Below the pieces are notes generated by a model, which was given only the letters and a program-made list of their open reading frames with translations, was not told the origin of the DNA and searched no databases. Positions 19,905 to 27,597 of a stretch of DNA of 64,000 nucleotides are shown piece after piece. Source of the DNA: Ardenticatenaceae bacterium (GTDB lineage: Bacteria; Chloroflexota; Anaerolineae; Promineifilales; Promineifilaceae); the NCBI GenBank assembly GCA_030065875.1, contig JASJCR010000020.1:1-64000 (forward strand), given 5' to 3'. Each line of letters starts with the position of its first letter. Within the stretch, counting starts at the first letter, position 1. Both the position numbers and the translations under genes were made by a program.

Positions 19905-19939
19905 TTCAGTCCTGAGTCCTAAGTGTTGAGTCCTAAGTG
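19905..19939. repeat. Heptamer array (TCCTRAG family)
   Basis: Five 7-bp units starting TCCTGAG, TCCTAAG, TGTTGAG, TCCTAAG. They fill the space between two minus-strand genes. On that strand the array supplies the last codons (L-G-L-N-T) and the TAG stop of the DapA-like gene. Confidence 0.8.
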
Positions 19940-20827
19940 CCGCCTCATCTTTTCCCACACTCCTCCATCCGGCATCGCTCGAGGGGGAATTGTATCCCCC
20001 ACCGGCACGCCGCGCTCCTGAAGGAGTCGCTTAATGCCGCCAATACGCCGGCCGGGAGGTTGCAGCGCGAGCATTTGATTAATTCGCTGTTGGATACGCC
20101 GCGCTTCGGCTAAATCACCTTCCCCAAAGGCGGCCGTTAAGGCCACAAACGGTTCCGGCACAGCGGTTGAAAGGCCACTTATCATGCCGTCCGCCCCCAA
20201 TGCCAGAGACCCCAGGGCAATGGCTTCATTCCCGGCCAGGAAAATCAGGTCGTCTCGCTGGGTGTCCAGCAAAGCCCGGATCACCTGGATATCGGTGCGG
20301 CTGCATTTGAGACCGGCAAAATTGGGGATATGATCCTGGATTTTGGCTAGAAGCGCCGGGGTCACGCCGTTTACGGCCGCCTGCGGGATATCATAAATCA
20401 TGACCGGCGTATCGGGCACGGCCGCGGCCACTTCTTCAAAATAGGCCAGCATGGCCGTATCATCCATGCCAAAATACCAGGGAGTAATTACCACCACGGC
20501 CGCAGCTCCTTTGGCGGCCGCATGGGTGGCCAGGGTGATCGTGTCTCGCGTGGTATTCCCACCCACGTGGGCCAATATCGGGAAGGTGCCATCGACGCAG
20601 TCTAACACTGTTTCCAACAGCCGGCCGCGGTCCTCCATACTCAATAAAATCCCTTCACCGGTTGTTCCTCCGATAAATAAACCCCTGACTCCTCGCGTTC
20701 TTAAAAAATCTACCAGCAACGGCACCACGTCACCATGTACGGCGTACCCACTGGTGTCAATCGGGGTGGCCATCGCCGGGGTGACGCCGTGTTTGAGCCG
20801 TTGTTTGAGTTGGGTAATTTTGTCCAT
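19919..20827 (-). CDS. DapA/N-acetylneuraminate-lyase family aldolase
   Basis: 302 residues, the usual length for the family. G-G-T-T-G-E at 53-58 binds the carboxylate, Y145 in M-I-Y-D-I-P is the proton relay, and K174 in G-L-K-C-S is the Schiff-base lysine. The fold is a TIM barrel that condenses or cleaves pyruvate (or a related keto acid) with an aldehyde. Whether it makes dihydrodipicolinate or cleaves a sugar acid cannot be decided from these motifs; no lysine genes are nearby. The C-terminal L-G-L-N-T and the stop codon come from a heptamer repeat. The HAD phosphatase follows after 14 bp. Confidence 0.85.
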   Translation of the reverse strand: MDKITQLKQRLKHGVTPAMATPIDTSGYAVHGDVVPLLVDFLRTRGVRGLFIGGTTGEGILLSMEDRGRLLETVLDCVDGTFPILAHVGGNTTRDTITLATHAAAKGAAAVVVITPWYFGMDDTAMLAYFEEVAAAVPDTPVMIYDIPQAAVNGVTPALLAKIQDHIPNFAGLKCSRTDIQVIRALLDTQRDDLIFLAGNEAIALGSLALGADGMISGLSTAVPEPFVALTAAFGEGDLAEARRIQQRINQMLALQPPGRRIGGIKRLLQERGVPVGDTIPPRAMPDGGVWEKMRRHLGLNT

Positions 20828-20831
20828 AATT

Positions 20832-20983
20832 AGCTTGCAAGCTCGGCCCTGTGGGCCTTTTAGCAGATTAGCACGGGGCTGACGCCCCTTTCAGCCGTTA
20901 GCTAAAAGCTGAAAGCCGCGCAGCGGCGTGCTGAGAGGCGCATTTGCGCCGAGCTAATAGGCCCGCAGGGCCGAGCTAATGCG
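20832..20983. repeat. Modular GC-rich hairpin array A
   Basis: At least six short perfect or near-perfect hairpins in a row: GGCCC-TGT-GGGCC, GGGGC-TGAC-GCCCC, GCCGC-GCA-GCGGC, GGCGCATTTGCGCC and GGCCC-GCA-GGGCC among them. They are joined by linkers of the type GAGCTAA or GTGCTGA. Identical modules (GCCGCGCAGCGGC, GGCCCGCAGGGCC) recur in the arrays at 60243 and 61117. The array fills the gap between clpS and the DapA-like gene. Confidence 0.8.
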
Positions 20984-21331
20984 CTACTCCTCCGGCTCCA
21001 TGTGAAACCGCAGCGGAAACCCCTCCAGCTGAGCGGCAAATTTTGCTTTGCTCACCCTAGTTTCCGCCCCTGAGCGAGGGTATGTGCCCACATAACAGGA
21101 CCCTTTGGTGTGGGTAACCCAGGCGATTTGCTCGGCCGTCATCAAATCTTTTTCAAACACCGACTGCAATATGCGGATGACAAATTCAAAGGTGGTGACG
21201 TCATCGTTGATGATAAAGACGCGCCAGGGCGGCTCTAATTCAGCCTCTTGCTCGACATCAGCATCAACATCTTCTTCGATATCGGGGGTGGCAATTGTCG
21301 CCAAAATGTATGAGAGGGGGTCAGATTGCAT
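20984..21331 (-). CDS. clpS: ClpS-type N-end-rule adaptor for Clp protease
   Basis: 115 residues. P-W-R-V-F-I-I-N-D-D-V-T-T-F-E-F at 35-50 and V-T-H-T-K-G-S-C-Y-V-G-T-Y at 72-84 match the ClpS core, including the N-D/D residues that bind the alpha-amino group of an N-degron, followed by E-T-R-V. It delivers proteins with destabilising N-terminal residues to the ClpAP/ClpCP protease. The N-terminal 34 residues are unusually acidic (D-I-E-E-D-V-D-A-D-V-E-Q-E) where the family has a flexible extension that contacts the ATPase. No clp ATPase gene is adjacent. A hairpin array follows directly after the stop. Confidence 0.85.
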   Translation of the reverse strand: MQSDPLSYILATIATPDIEEDVDADVEQEAELEPPWRVFIINDDVTTFEFVIRILQSVFEKDLMTAEQIAWVTHTKGSCYVGTYPRSGAETRVSKAKFAAQLEGFPLRFHMEPEE

Positions 21332-21381
21332 GCGGTAATTTTAATCCGCACCGGCCGTTCGTGACAAGGAAAATCAAATTG

Positions 21382-23379
21382 TTAGGTAAAACGGCACGCG
21401 GCAATCAGCTTTGTAAATTGCGGCCGGTATTCATCAGGGTTCTCTGCAATCTCTTCTAAAATATCAAAGTAAAGATCCCACCCCTCTTTTTCTTGCTCAA
21501 ATTGCTGGCGCATCGGCGAGGGGTCACCCTGAACAAATTTGAGAGCGGCCGCCAAACGAACCGCACCCTCCTTTAGAAACGCTTCCCCGATCGCGGGATT
21601 GTCCTGTCCCAGCTGCTCATGGGCCTTTAAGCAAAAGCGCAGCAGGGTGACGGTGATCGGTATTCGAGAAATAAACCCTCCCGTAAAAGGATCAACGGCC
21701 GCTTTGATCGCCGTCACGTCGCCTTGGCCTAAAATGCGGGCATAGGCGGAAAAATACAAAATGCGGACAAAATCGCCGATCAGTTTGCCGACCGCCGCCG
21801 CCTTAATCGCCTCCTGGGCAAAGGCCTCTTTGTCGTGACGCATGATCAATCCCGGCTGATGGATATATCCCGGCCGGACACCTTCACCAATTAATCTTAT
21901 CAGAAGATACGCCTGGTCTTCCGCTCGACCAAAAAAAGTTGGGGTAAAAAGGCGAAATCGAGTTAAGGTCTCAATGAGGATCCCGTTGGTACCGCCGGTT
22001 ACGTGAACCCGCTGAATGGCGTGGGCGCGGCCGTCGAGCGGAGGTTGGTCATAGCGGGTCATCATCTCTGCCTGGGTGGACAAAGCCTGGGGCATTGGGC
22101 TGTGAAAAATCAGCTGATCGGCCGTCAGCTCTGACGACGGGAAGCGCACATCCGGGGTAAACAATCCCTGATTGATATCACTTTCATTCACCAGTGCCCC
22201 GGCGATCAGCCCCAGCTCCACCGACCGGCCGTCGCTGTCAACAGCGGTGGCCCCCCACAGCGGGGTTTTAAAATGCTCCAGAGCGGATCTCCCGGTTTGC
22301 GCCACCAGCTCTTCTTGCGGAAAAACCTGATCGAGGTCAATTTTAAAGGTGGCCCGAATTTTTTCGTCGGCCAGAATGCGCCATAATGGGGCGATCGCCT
22401 TTAGAAATGAATAATGCCGGCCGTACGACCCATCAACCCCAAATACGGCAGTTAGCAAAGACCGGGCCTCCTCACGGACAACAACTTTTTCCGCTGCAGG
22501 CAGCAGGATCTCATCGATCAGGCGAAGGGTATCTGTTTCGGTAAACAGATAGACTTCTAAATGGGGCAGCGGATCAGCCTGCCGCATCACCGCTTCTAGA
22601 TACGGCCTGGCGATTTCATGGAGCCCGTCGTGGGTCACCGAAACCGAGAGCAGACAGGTCAGGCGCACATCAGGTGCAACCTGTCCCCGCTCTTTTTCAT
22701 AAGCCATCATCTGATTCAAGCCCCGCAGACCGTATATAAATTCGTTATTTTCCGGGGCGACACCGATCTGAATGGGATGATCGTACCAGTAGCGCTGCGG
22801 TTCCCGCCGCACGCGCCGCAATTTTTCGATCAGGGGAGTCTCTAATTGGAGTTTTTCGAGGCGAAAATCTTGCTCGGGTAGGGTCAACAACACGTTGGCG
22901 GTAAACAGGATCTCCTCGGCCGGGTTTTGCAGGGGGCTTAAACTGAGGCGGCTGATTTTGACCGTGCGTTTCTGACGCAGTTCAGCAATTCGCTGGGTTT
23001 CGTGTCCGGTGATGCCAGCCGCCTCGGGAAAAAACACCGCCCAAAATTGTTCGTGCAGTGAAGCAGGATTTTCACCGGCCGCCAGGCGGTTTGCCAAAGT
23101 TTCCGCGGCCGCCGCCAACGCCTGATTCTCAGACAAAGCTTTGGGCCATTCACCACGAAGTTGGCGCACCCCCTCTAAAAGAAATTGGGCGAGAATGGAG
23201 TCATTGAGGTCCTGAAGGGCGGTTTCCCAGGGGTTGTTCTCCTCTTCAATTTGAGCCACCGCTTGAAGAAACATTTGCACATAATCGCGTGATTCAGCAG
23301 GAGAGAGGTGCGGCTTTGACCGGGGCTCGATCTTTGCCAGGAGCATCACTCCTTCGGCGATCATTTCCAAAGGGTTCAT
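21382..23379 (-). CDS. Unrecognised 665-residue protein coupled to GH38 alpha-mannosidase
   Basis: 665 residues, soluble, no signal peptide and no membrane helix. I do not recognise a family. Visible landmarks are an alpha-helical first 150 residues, then R-Y-W-Y-D-H-P-I-Q-I-G-V and N-E-F-I-Y-G-L-R-G-L near 195-225, a D-G-S-Y-G-R-H-Y-S segment near 320, and R-V-H-V-T-G-G-T-N-G near 455. The start ATG overlaps the TGA of the mannosidase gene (ATGA), which implies translational coupling and probably a joint function. Absence of a secretion signal places it in the cytoplasm beside the mannosidase. It could be a second carbohydrate enzyme acting on the same imported sugar; that is inference. Confidence 0.8.
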   Translation of the reverse strand: MNPLEMIAEGVMLLAKIEPRSKPHLSPAESRDYVQMFLQAVAQIEEENNPWETALQDLNDSILAQFLLEGVRQLRGEWPKALSENQALAAAAETLANRLAAGENPASLHEQFWAVFFPEAAGITGHETQRIAELRQKRTVKISRLSLSPLQNPAEEILFTANVLLTLPEQDFRLEKLQLETPLIEKLRRVRREPQRYWYDHPIQIGVAPENNEFIYGLRGLNQMMAYEKERGQVAPDVRLTCLLSVSVTHDGLHEIARPYLEAVMRQADPLPHLEVYLFTETDTLRLIDEILLPAAEKVVVREEARSLLTAVFGVDGSYGRHYSFLKAIAPLWRILADEKIRATFKIDLDQVFPQEELVAQTGRSALEHFKTPLWGATAVDSDGRSVELGLIAGALVNESDINQGLFTPDVRFPSSELTADQLIFHSPMPQALSTQAEMMTRYDQPPLDGRAHAIQRVHVTGGTNGILIETLTRFRLFTPTFFGRAEDQAYLLIRLIGEGVRPGYIHQPGLIMRHDKEAFAQEAIKAAAVGKLIGDFVRILYFSAYARILGQGDVTAIKAAVDPFTGGFISRIPITVTLLRFCLKAHEQLGQDNPAIGEAFLKEGAVRLAAALKFVQGDPSPMRQQFEQEKEGWDLYFDILEEIAENPDEYRPQFTKLIAACRFT

Positions 23380-26114
23380 AAAACCTTAGCCACGTAGTCA
23401 AAAATCCGCCGCTTGATGCGCAGCTGGTTGAGCTGCCAGCCGATCTCACTGATTTTTCGATCGGGCGTAAATAAATACTCCTCGTCTGAAAAATTATCCC
23501 GCATTTGCCGCTTTTCGTTTAAATAAACGGTCAGCATATATTCGGTCAGCTCCCGCTTGAGAATGTAAACTTGATGTTCGCTTTGCAATTTTTCCCGGCC
23601 GGTTTTTTCGGCTAACCGCTTCTCGGCTGCTTCAGCCGCCTGTTCCAGTTGATCGATTTTCAATTTCAGATCCTTGAGAATCTCCATATCGGGAGCCCCA
23701 TGACTTTTTCCGACGCGCCACCGCGGCGGGTTGAGCCAGGTCACCTTTTGGGCAGAATCCAGCGGTGAATTTGCGGAGGGCGGATCGAGAAGCAGCTGGA
23801 CAACTTTTTTGGCCGGCACCCGCTTGATTTGACCCAGCGCCTTCCCCCAAACATCCGTTTGGGTGATTGAGTGATCGAGATCGATCTCCGAAGGAAGAGG
23901 GTTGTAGAAGCGGCCGATAAGCCGCTCATTTTGAATGGTTAAACCGCTGAGCGGCAGTGGAATTTGACCAAAGCTCTCGCTCTCCTGGGTACCCGTCCCC
24001 TTTTTATCAACCAAGAGGGGAACCCTATGAAATGCCTGCAGCATGGTTTGAAACGGCTGGCTGTCAAGCCGGTCGTCACCACAGTAAAAACCGATTTCAT
24101 GCTGCACCGGCCGTTCACAGCGAGCCTCAGGCACGTAAAATAAGGGGCCGGCATCGCCGATGCGGTTTCTTAAATTAACTTTTGTGACCCATTCAACGGA
24201 GCGCCGCAGGGTAATCAGCAGCGTGCCATCTTCAAAAGCCTGATACGAGCGATTGCCCCTGGCCATGACGGCCGCCGCCCTGTCACTTCCCTGAAAACCC
24301 ACAAAGTTGTGCATGGGATAGGTGCGAATTTCGTTTAATTCTCGCTGCCCCATAAAAATTTGCCCCAAATCCCCTTCAATTTTGCGGGGCAGTAAATCGC
24401 GATCTACCATGCTGCGCGAAAGTTGATCAAAGGGCATGCCCACAACCACCTCGTCCCCGTGGTCGTCAATTCCAGGAACAAATTTCATTTCAATCCGAAA
24501 ATCACCTCCCCACGAATCGAGATCAATCGACCATTTAATAAGCGGTGACTGATCAAATGTGAGGCGAATGACGGTTTTGATTTGTAAATCTCGCTCCGCG
24601 TCATGAAATTCTCCGGCCAGCCGAACAACCCGGTAATCAGGTCCTTCTTTTTCCAATATTGCGGATCCTTCAATCAAGATTTGACCGAGATAATTCCCCA
24701 TATCGTCGGAATAGCTATCTCCCTCCTCTTGATACACCAGCAGCTCTCCAACGGTCCCCTGCGTCAACTGCAGACGGCCGGTTTTTACGTCCAAAACCGC
24801 TTCATAATGATCATTTTCCCATCGAAATGAATCCAGAGGGGTGTGGGGGACGGTCAAGGGATGCACCGATTTGACCGGCCATATCCCCATCCCGTCACTC
24901 TTCACGCAAAACAGGGCATCATCCTGTTCGATCCACTGTTCAGCGGCAAACGGATTGGTAGAGACAGCATACGTGCCAGCTTTAAAATCCCTCAACAACA
25001 CCTGCAACGATTGTTTCGTATCTTCGACGGCCGCATCAAACACGCGCTGATAAAGCACGTCCATTTTTTCATGGACCTCATCAATGCTAACGCCACAAAT
25101 ACAGTCGTGAACCGCATTTTGCAGCAAAATTCGAGTCCACTGCTGATAGCGCTCTGCGGCAAATGGTTGACCGCTAAAATGAGCCAGCGCTGCCAGCGGC
25201 TCACAGGTTAAATAAAGCAGCTTTTCACAATCGTAAGCTGATATCTTCTGATACGTTCGCGTTGAATAGGTTCCCGGGAAAGTTGCCCCGTATTTTCCCG
25301 ACACAAGTTCCCCGGAGATCGTGGGGGTTGAAGCGGAGGCGGCCGCCTTGTCACGAACCGCCTCGATAAATGAGGTTGATGTAGCCTCTCGCAATTCAAC
25401 CAAATCGGGTAAATCTTCAACCTGGTTAAAAAAACGGAGTGGATCTTCGGGGTTGTCTTCCAAATCATAGCCGTCAAACAGCGGCATGTCCCCTAAAGGA
25501 TAATACGGAATTAACCGGGCGGTTTCCTGCTCCAGGCGGTCTACGGCGATTTCCGGCACCAAGGTGATCCCATATAAGTTGCGATAGCCGCCAAATAGAT
25601 CAACGCTAAAAAGGGTTTGGCCATCACTACCCCGCCACTCAAAAAACGGTGCCAGCAGCGGTACACCTCGCCATACAAAAACAGAATCGATCCCAAACAG
25701 CTGATGAATTTGGGGTGCCTGAGAGATATGTCCAAAGGTATCAACCAGCCAGCCGGGGGTCACCTGGCCGCCATGCGCAACCGTATCTTGAATGCCCAGG
25801 GCCAAATTTCGAACCAGCGTCTCCCCACCTGAAAGCTGCCAATCGGGCTGGCAGTAATAGGGTCCAATAATAAGATTATCGCTGGAGATTAATGCCCTGA
25901 CGCGGCTTTCGTAGGATGGGCGAATGGAAATTAAATCCTCAACAACCAGCGTTTGGCCGTCAAATAAATAGCGAAAATCGCGGTTCTGACTCACCAATTC
26001 TTCTATTTTTTCAATCAAACCTGGAATCCATTGACTTGTATAGACTGAAGTCAAAAACCACTCGCGATCCCAATGGGTGTGGTTAATGATGTGTACTTTT
26101 GTTTTTGTCGTCAT
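23376..26114 (-). CDS. GH38 alpha-mannosidase
   Basis: 912 residues. N-H-T-H-W-D-R-E-W at 11-19 provides the zinc ligands H12/H14/D16-type residues, and W-L-V-D-T-F-G-H at 122-129 provides nucleophile D125. H-D-C-I-C-G-V-S-I-D-E-V-H near 340 is also GH38-typical. There is no signal peptide, so it hydrolyses imported alpha-mannosides in the cytoplasm; characterised relatives include MngB, which acts on a mannosylglycerate derivative. The last 140 residues are odd: a charged segment rich in E, K and Q, likely coiled coil, replaces a simple end. The promoter at 26198-26226 drives it, divergent from the LacI regulator. Confidence 0.92.
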   Translation of the reverse strand: MTTKTKVHIINHTHWDREWFLTSVYTSQWIPGLIEKIEELVSQNRDFRYLFDGQTLVVEDLISIRPSYESRVRALISSDNLIIGPYYCQPDWQLSGGETLVRNLALGIQDTVAHGGQVTPGWLVDTFGHISQAPQIHQLFGIDSVFVWRGVPLLAPFFEWRGSDGQTLFSVDLFGGYRNLYGITLVPEIAVDRLEQETARLIPYYPLGDMPLFDGYDLEDNPEDPLRFFNQVEDLPDLVELREATSTSFIEAVRDKAAASASTPTISGELVSGKYGATFPGTYSTRTYQKISAYDCEKLLYLTCEPLAALAHFSGQPFAAERYQQWTRILLQNAVHDCICGVSIDEVHEKMDVLYQRVFDAAVEDTKQSLQVLLRDFKAGTYAVSTNPFAAEQWIEQDDALFCVKSDGMGIWPVKSVHPLTVPHTPLDSFRWENDHYEAVLDVKTGRLQLTQGTVGELLVYQEEGDSYSDDMGNYLGQILIEGSAILEKEGPDYRVVRLAGEFHDAERDLQIKTVIRLTFDQSPLIKWSIDLDSWGGDFRIEMKFVPGIDDHGDEVVVGMPFDQLSRSMVDRDLLPRKIEGDLGQIFMGQRELNEIRTYPMHNFVGFQGSDRAAAVMARGNRSYQAFEDGTLLITLRRSVEWVTKVNLRNRIGDAGPLFYVPEARCERPVQHEIGFYCGDDRLDSQPFQTMLQAFHRVPLLVDKKGTGTQESESFGQIPLPLSGLTIQNERLIGRFYNPLPSEIDLDHSITQTDVWGKALGQIKRVPAKKVVQLLLDPPSANSPLDSAQKVTWLNPPRWRVGKSHGAPDMEILKDLKLKIDQLEQAAEAAEKRLAEKTGREKLQSEHQVYILKRELTEYMLTVYLNEKRQMRDNFSDEEYLFTPDRKISEIGWQLNQLRIKRRIFDYVAKVL

Positions 26115-26197
26115 GAGAAATCCTTACGGTTGAAGGGTTGCAGCGGGTTAGGCCTCAAAAGCATTTGAGCCATCGATAAAAATGGGGTTTCGCCGAC

Positions 26198-26226
26198 ACT
26201 ATAATTAAAAATTTTTTTGCCGTCAA
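26198..26226 (-). promoter_or_regulatory. Sigma70-type promoter of mannosidase operon
   Basis: On the minus strand TTGACG (26226-26221), a 17-bp spacer and TATAGT (26203-26198). It leaves a leader of about 75 nt before the ATG at 26114, which is preceded by AAGGAT. Confidence 0.65.
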
Positions 26227-26293
26227 TGGGCAAAACCATTTTAGCGCATAAAATGTCAATATTGGGCAGTTTGCACAACTACGAGGGTTATTA

Positions 26294-26322
26294 TTGACAA
26301 TCGAAACGTTTTGATTTAGACT
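26294..26322 (+). promoter_or_regulatory. Sigma70-type promoter of lacI-family gene
   Basis: TTGACA (26294-26299), a 17-bp spacer, and TAGACT (26317-26322). The spacer contains the first AAACGTTT operator, so repressor binding would block polymerase directly; this suggests autoregulation. Confidence 0.7.
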
Positions 26323-26345
26323 GTTTTTCTACCAAAACGTTTCGG
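26300..26345. promoter_or_regulatory. Two LacI-family operators
   Basis: Near-palindromes ATCGAAACGTTTTGAT (26300-26315) and CCAAAACGTTTCGG (26332-26345), both centred on CG within AAACGTTT as is usual for LacI/GalR regulators. The centres are 31 bp apart, about three helical turns, so two dimers could bind the same DNA face. They flank the lacI start site and lie about 75-140 bp from the mannosidase promoter. I saw no further copy before the transporter genes. Confidence 0.75.
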
Positions 26346-26402
26346 ATTGTGCTCCACAATCTCTATCCAATTCCTTAAATTTTCAATAAATCGACGTCGC
26401 TT

Positions 26403-27437
26403 ATGAAAGTAACGCTCAAAGACGTTGCCCAAAAAACGGGGTTATCTGTCACCACAGTTTCTCGCGCCTTAAACGGCTACAACGATGTTGCCTTGGAAAC
26501 AAAGCAAATGGTTGAGGAAGTGGCCACGGCGCTCGGTTACACCCCCAATTTAAATGCTCGACGGCTTAAAACGCAGCGAGCCGAGGCGCTCGGTTTAATC
26601 CTTCCCATTGAATCCTTACGCATATCCAATCCCTTTTTCAGCGATCTACTCAATGGGATTGTGGAGCAAAGCGCGCAGTACGGTCTGGAACTCAACGTTA
26701 CGACCCCCCTAACAGAAGATCAGGTTGAAAGAACCTATTTAAATTACATTCGCAGCAACCGCGTAGACGGGTTTATTTTAGTCCGGGTCAAGCGAGAAGA
26801 TGCCCGGATTCAACTGCTGCAGCAGTACAACTACCCTTTTGTGGCCTTCGGCCGGACCGATGATAAAAATGACTTCTCTTTTATTGATGATGACGGCCTC
26901 AAAGCGGTTCATGAGGTGATTAACTATTTGGTTTCTCTCGGCCACCGGCGCATCGGCTGTATTACCGAGCCCGACATTTTAAGCAAATCCCACAACCGCC
27001 TGCTTGGGTACAAACAGGGCTTGGTTGACAATGGCCTATCCGTTGACCCGGCCCTCATTGTCGAGGGCAATTTTCGACAGCATTCCGGCCGCTTGTCCGC
27101 CTTAAAGCTGCTTGATTTGCCAAACCCGCCGACCGCCATCGTTGCCGCCAACGATTTGCTCGCCTTAGGGGCGATGAGCGCCGTCCAGGAACGGGGGTTG
27201 GTCGTAGGTCAAGACGTCAGCGTCACCGGCTATGACGACATTATGCTGGCCGAGTTTGCCAATCCGCCCCTCACGACCCTACGGCAGCCGGCCGCCGAAA
27301 TCGGGGCGCAGTTGTGTGACATGCTCTTCAAACAAATTCACGGTGAGGCTGTCAAAGAAAAACAGATCATGCTTCTGCCATCTCTTATTGTTCGGCAGTC
27401 AACCGGCCCACCACCACCACAATCCAAAGGATTATAA
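26403..27437 (+). CDS. LacI/GalR-family transcriptional regulator
   Basis: 344 residues. The N-terminus M-K-V-T-L-K-D-V-A-Q-K-T-G-L-S-V-T-T-V-S is the LacI helix-turn-helix, with R-A-L-N-G following, then the hinge A-R-R-L-K-T-Q and a periplasmic-binding-protein-like sugar domain from about residue 60. It binds palindromic operators and is released or tightened by a sugar ligand. The divergent mannosidase operon and the downstream ABC importer and phosphorylase are the likely regulon. The two operators upstream lie in its own promoter. Confidence 0.92.
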   Translation: MKVTLKDVAQKTGLSVTTVSRALNGYNDVALETKQMVEEVATALGYTPNLNARRLKTQRAEALGLILPIESLRISNPFFSDLLNGIVEQSAQYGLELNVTTPLTEDQVERTYLNYIRSNRVDGFILVRVKREDARIQLLQQYNYPFVAFGRTDDKNDFSFIDDDGLKAVHEVINYLVSLGHRRIGCITEPDILSKSHNRLLGYKQGLVDNGLSVDPALIVEGNFRQHSGRLSALKLLDLPNPPTAIVAANDLLALGAMSAVQERGLVVGQDVSVTGYDDIMLAEFANPPLTTLRQPAAEIGAQLCDMLFKQIHGEAVKEKQIMLLPSLIVRQSTGPPPPQSKGL

Positions 27438-27532
27438 TCAAGGTTATTTATCGCTGTCCGTCAGCGTGATTAACATCGCTACTCCCATAAAATGTTGAAA
27501 AGGTCTTGCACTGTCAAGGAGGTAAAGCCATA

Positions 27533-27580
27533 TTGAGTCACTTTTCCAAACCAACCTTTTTTTCTAACAATCTAATCTGA
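27533..27580 (+). other. Possible 15-codon leader ORF before the binding-protein gene
   Basis: A near-perfect Shine-Dalgarno AAGGAGGT (27516-27523) is followed 9 bp later by TTG and 15 codons ending in TGA at 27578-27580, overlapping the ribosome site GAAGGAGGA of the next gene. It could set translation of the binding protein. The same stretch can be read as a promoter (TTGCAC, 17 bp, CATATT), so this is weak. Confidence 0.25.
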
Positions 27581-27597
27581 AGGAGGATTACGAAGAA

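Noticed and set aside
27506..27534. Firm promoter call before the binding-protein gene (TTGCAC, 17 bp, CATATT)
   Set aside because: The match is weak and the same bases form a strong Shine-Dalgarno site; I left it as an alternative in the leader-ORF entry.
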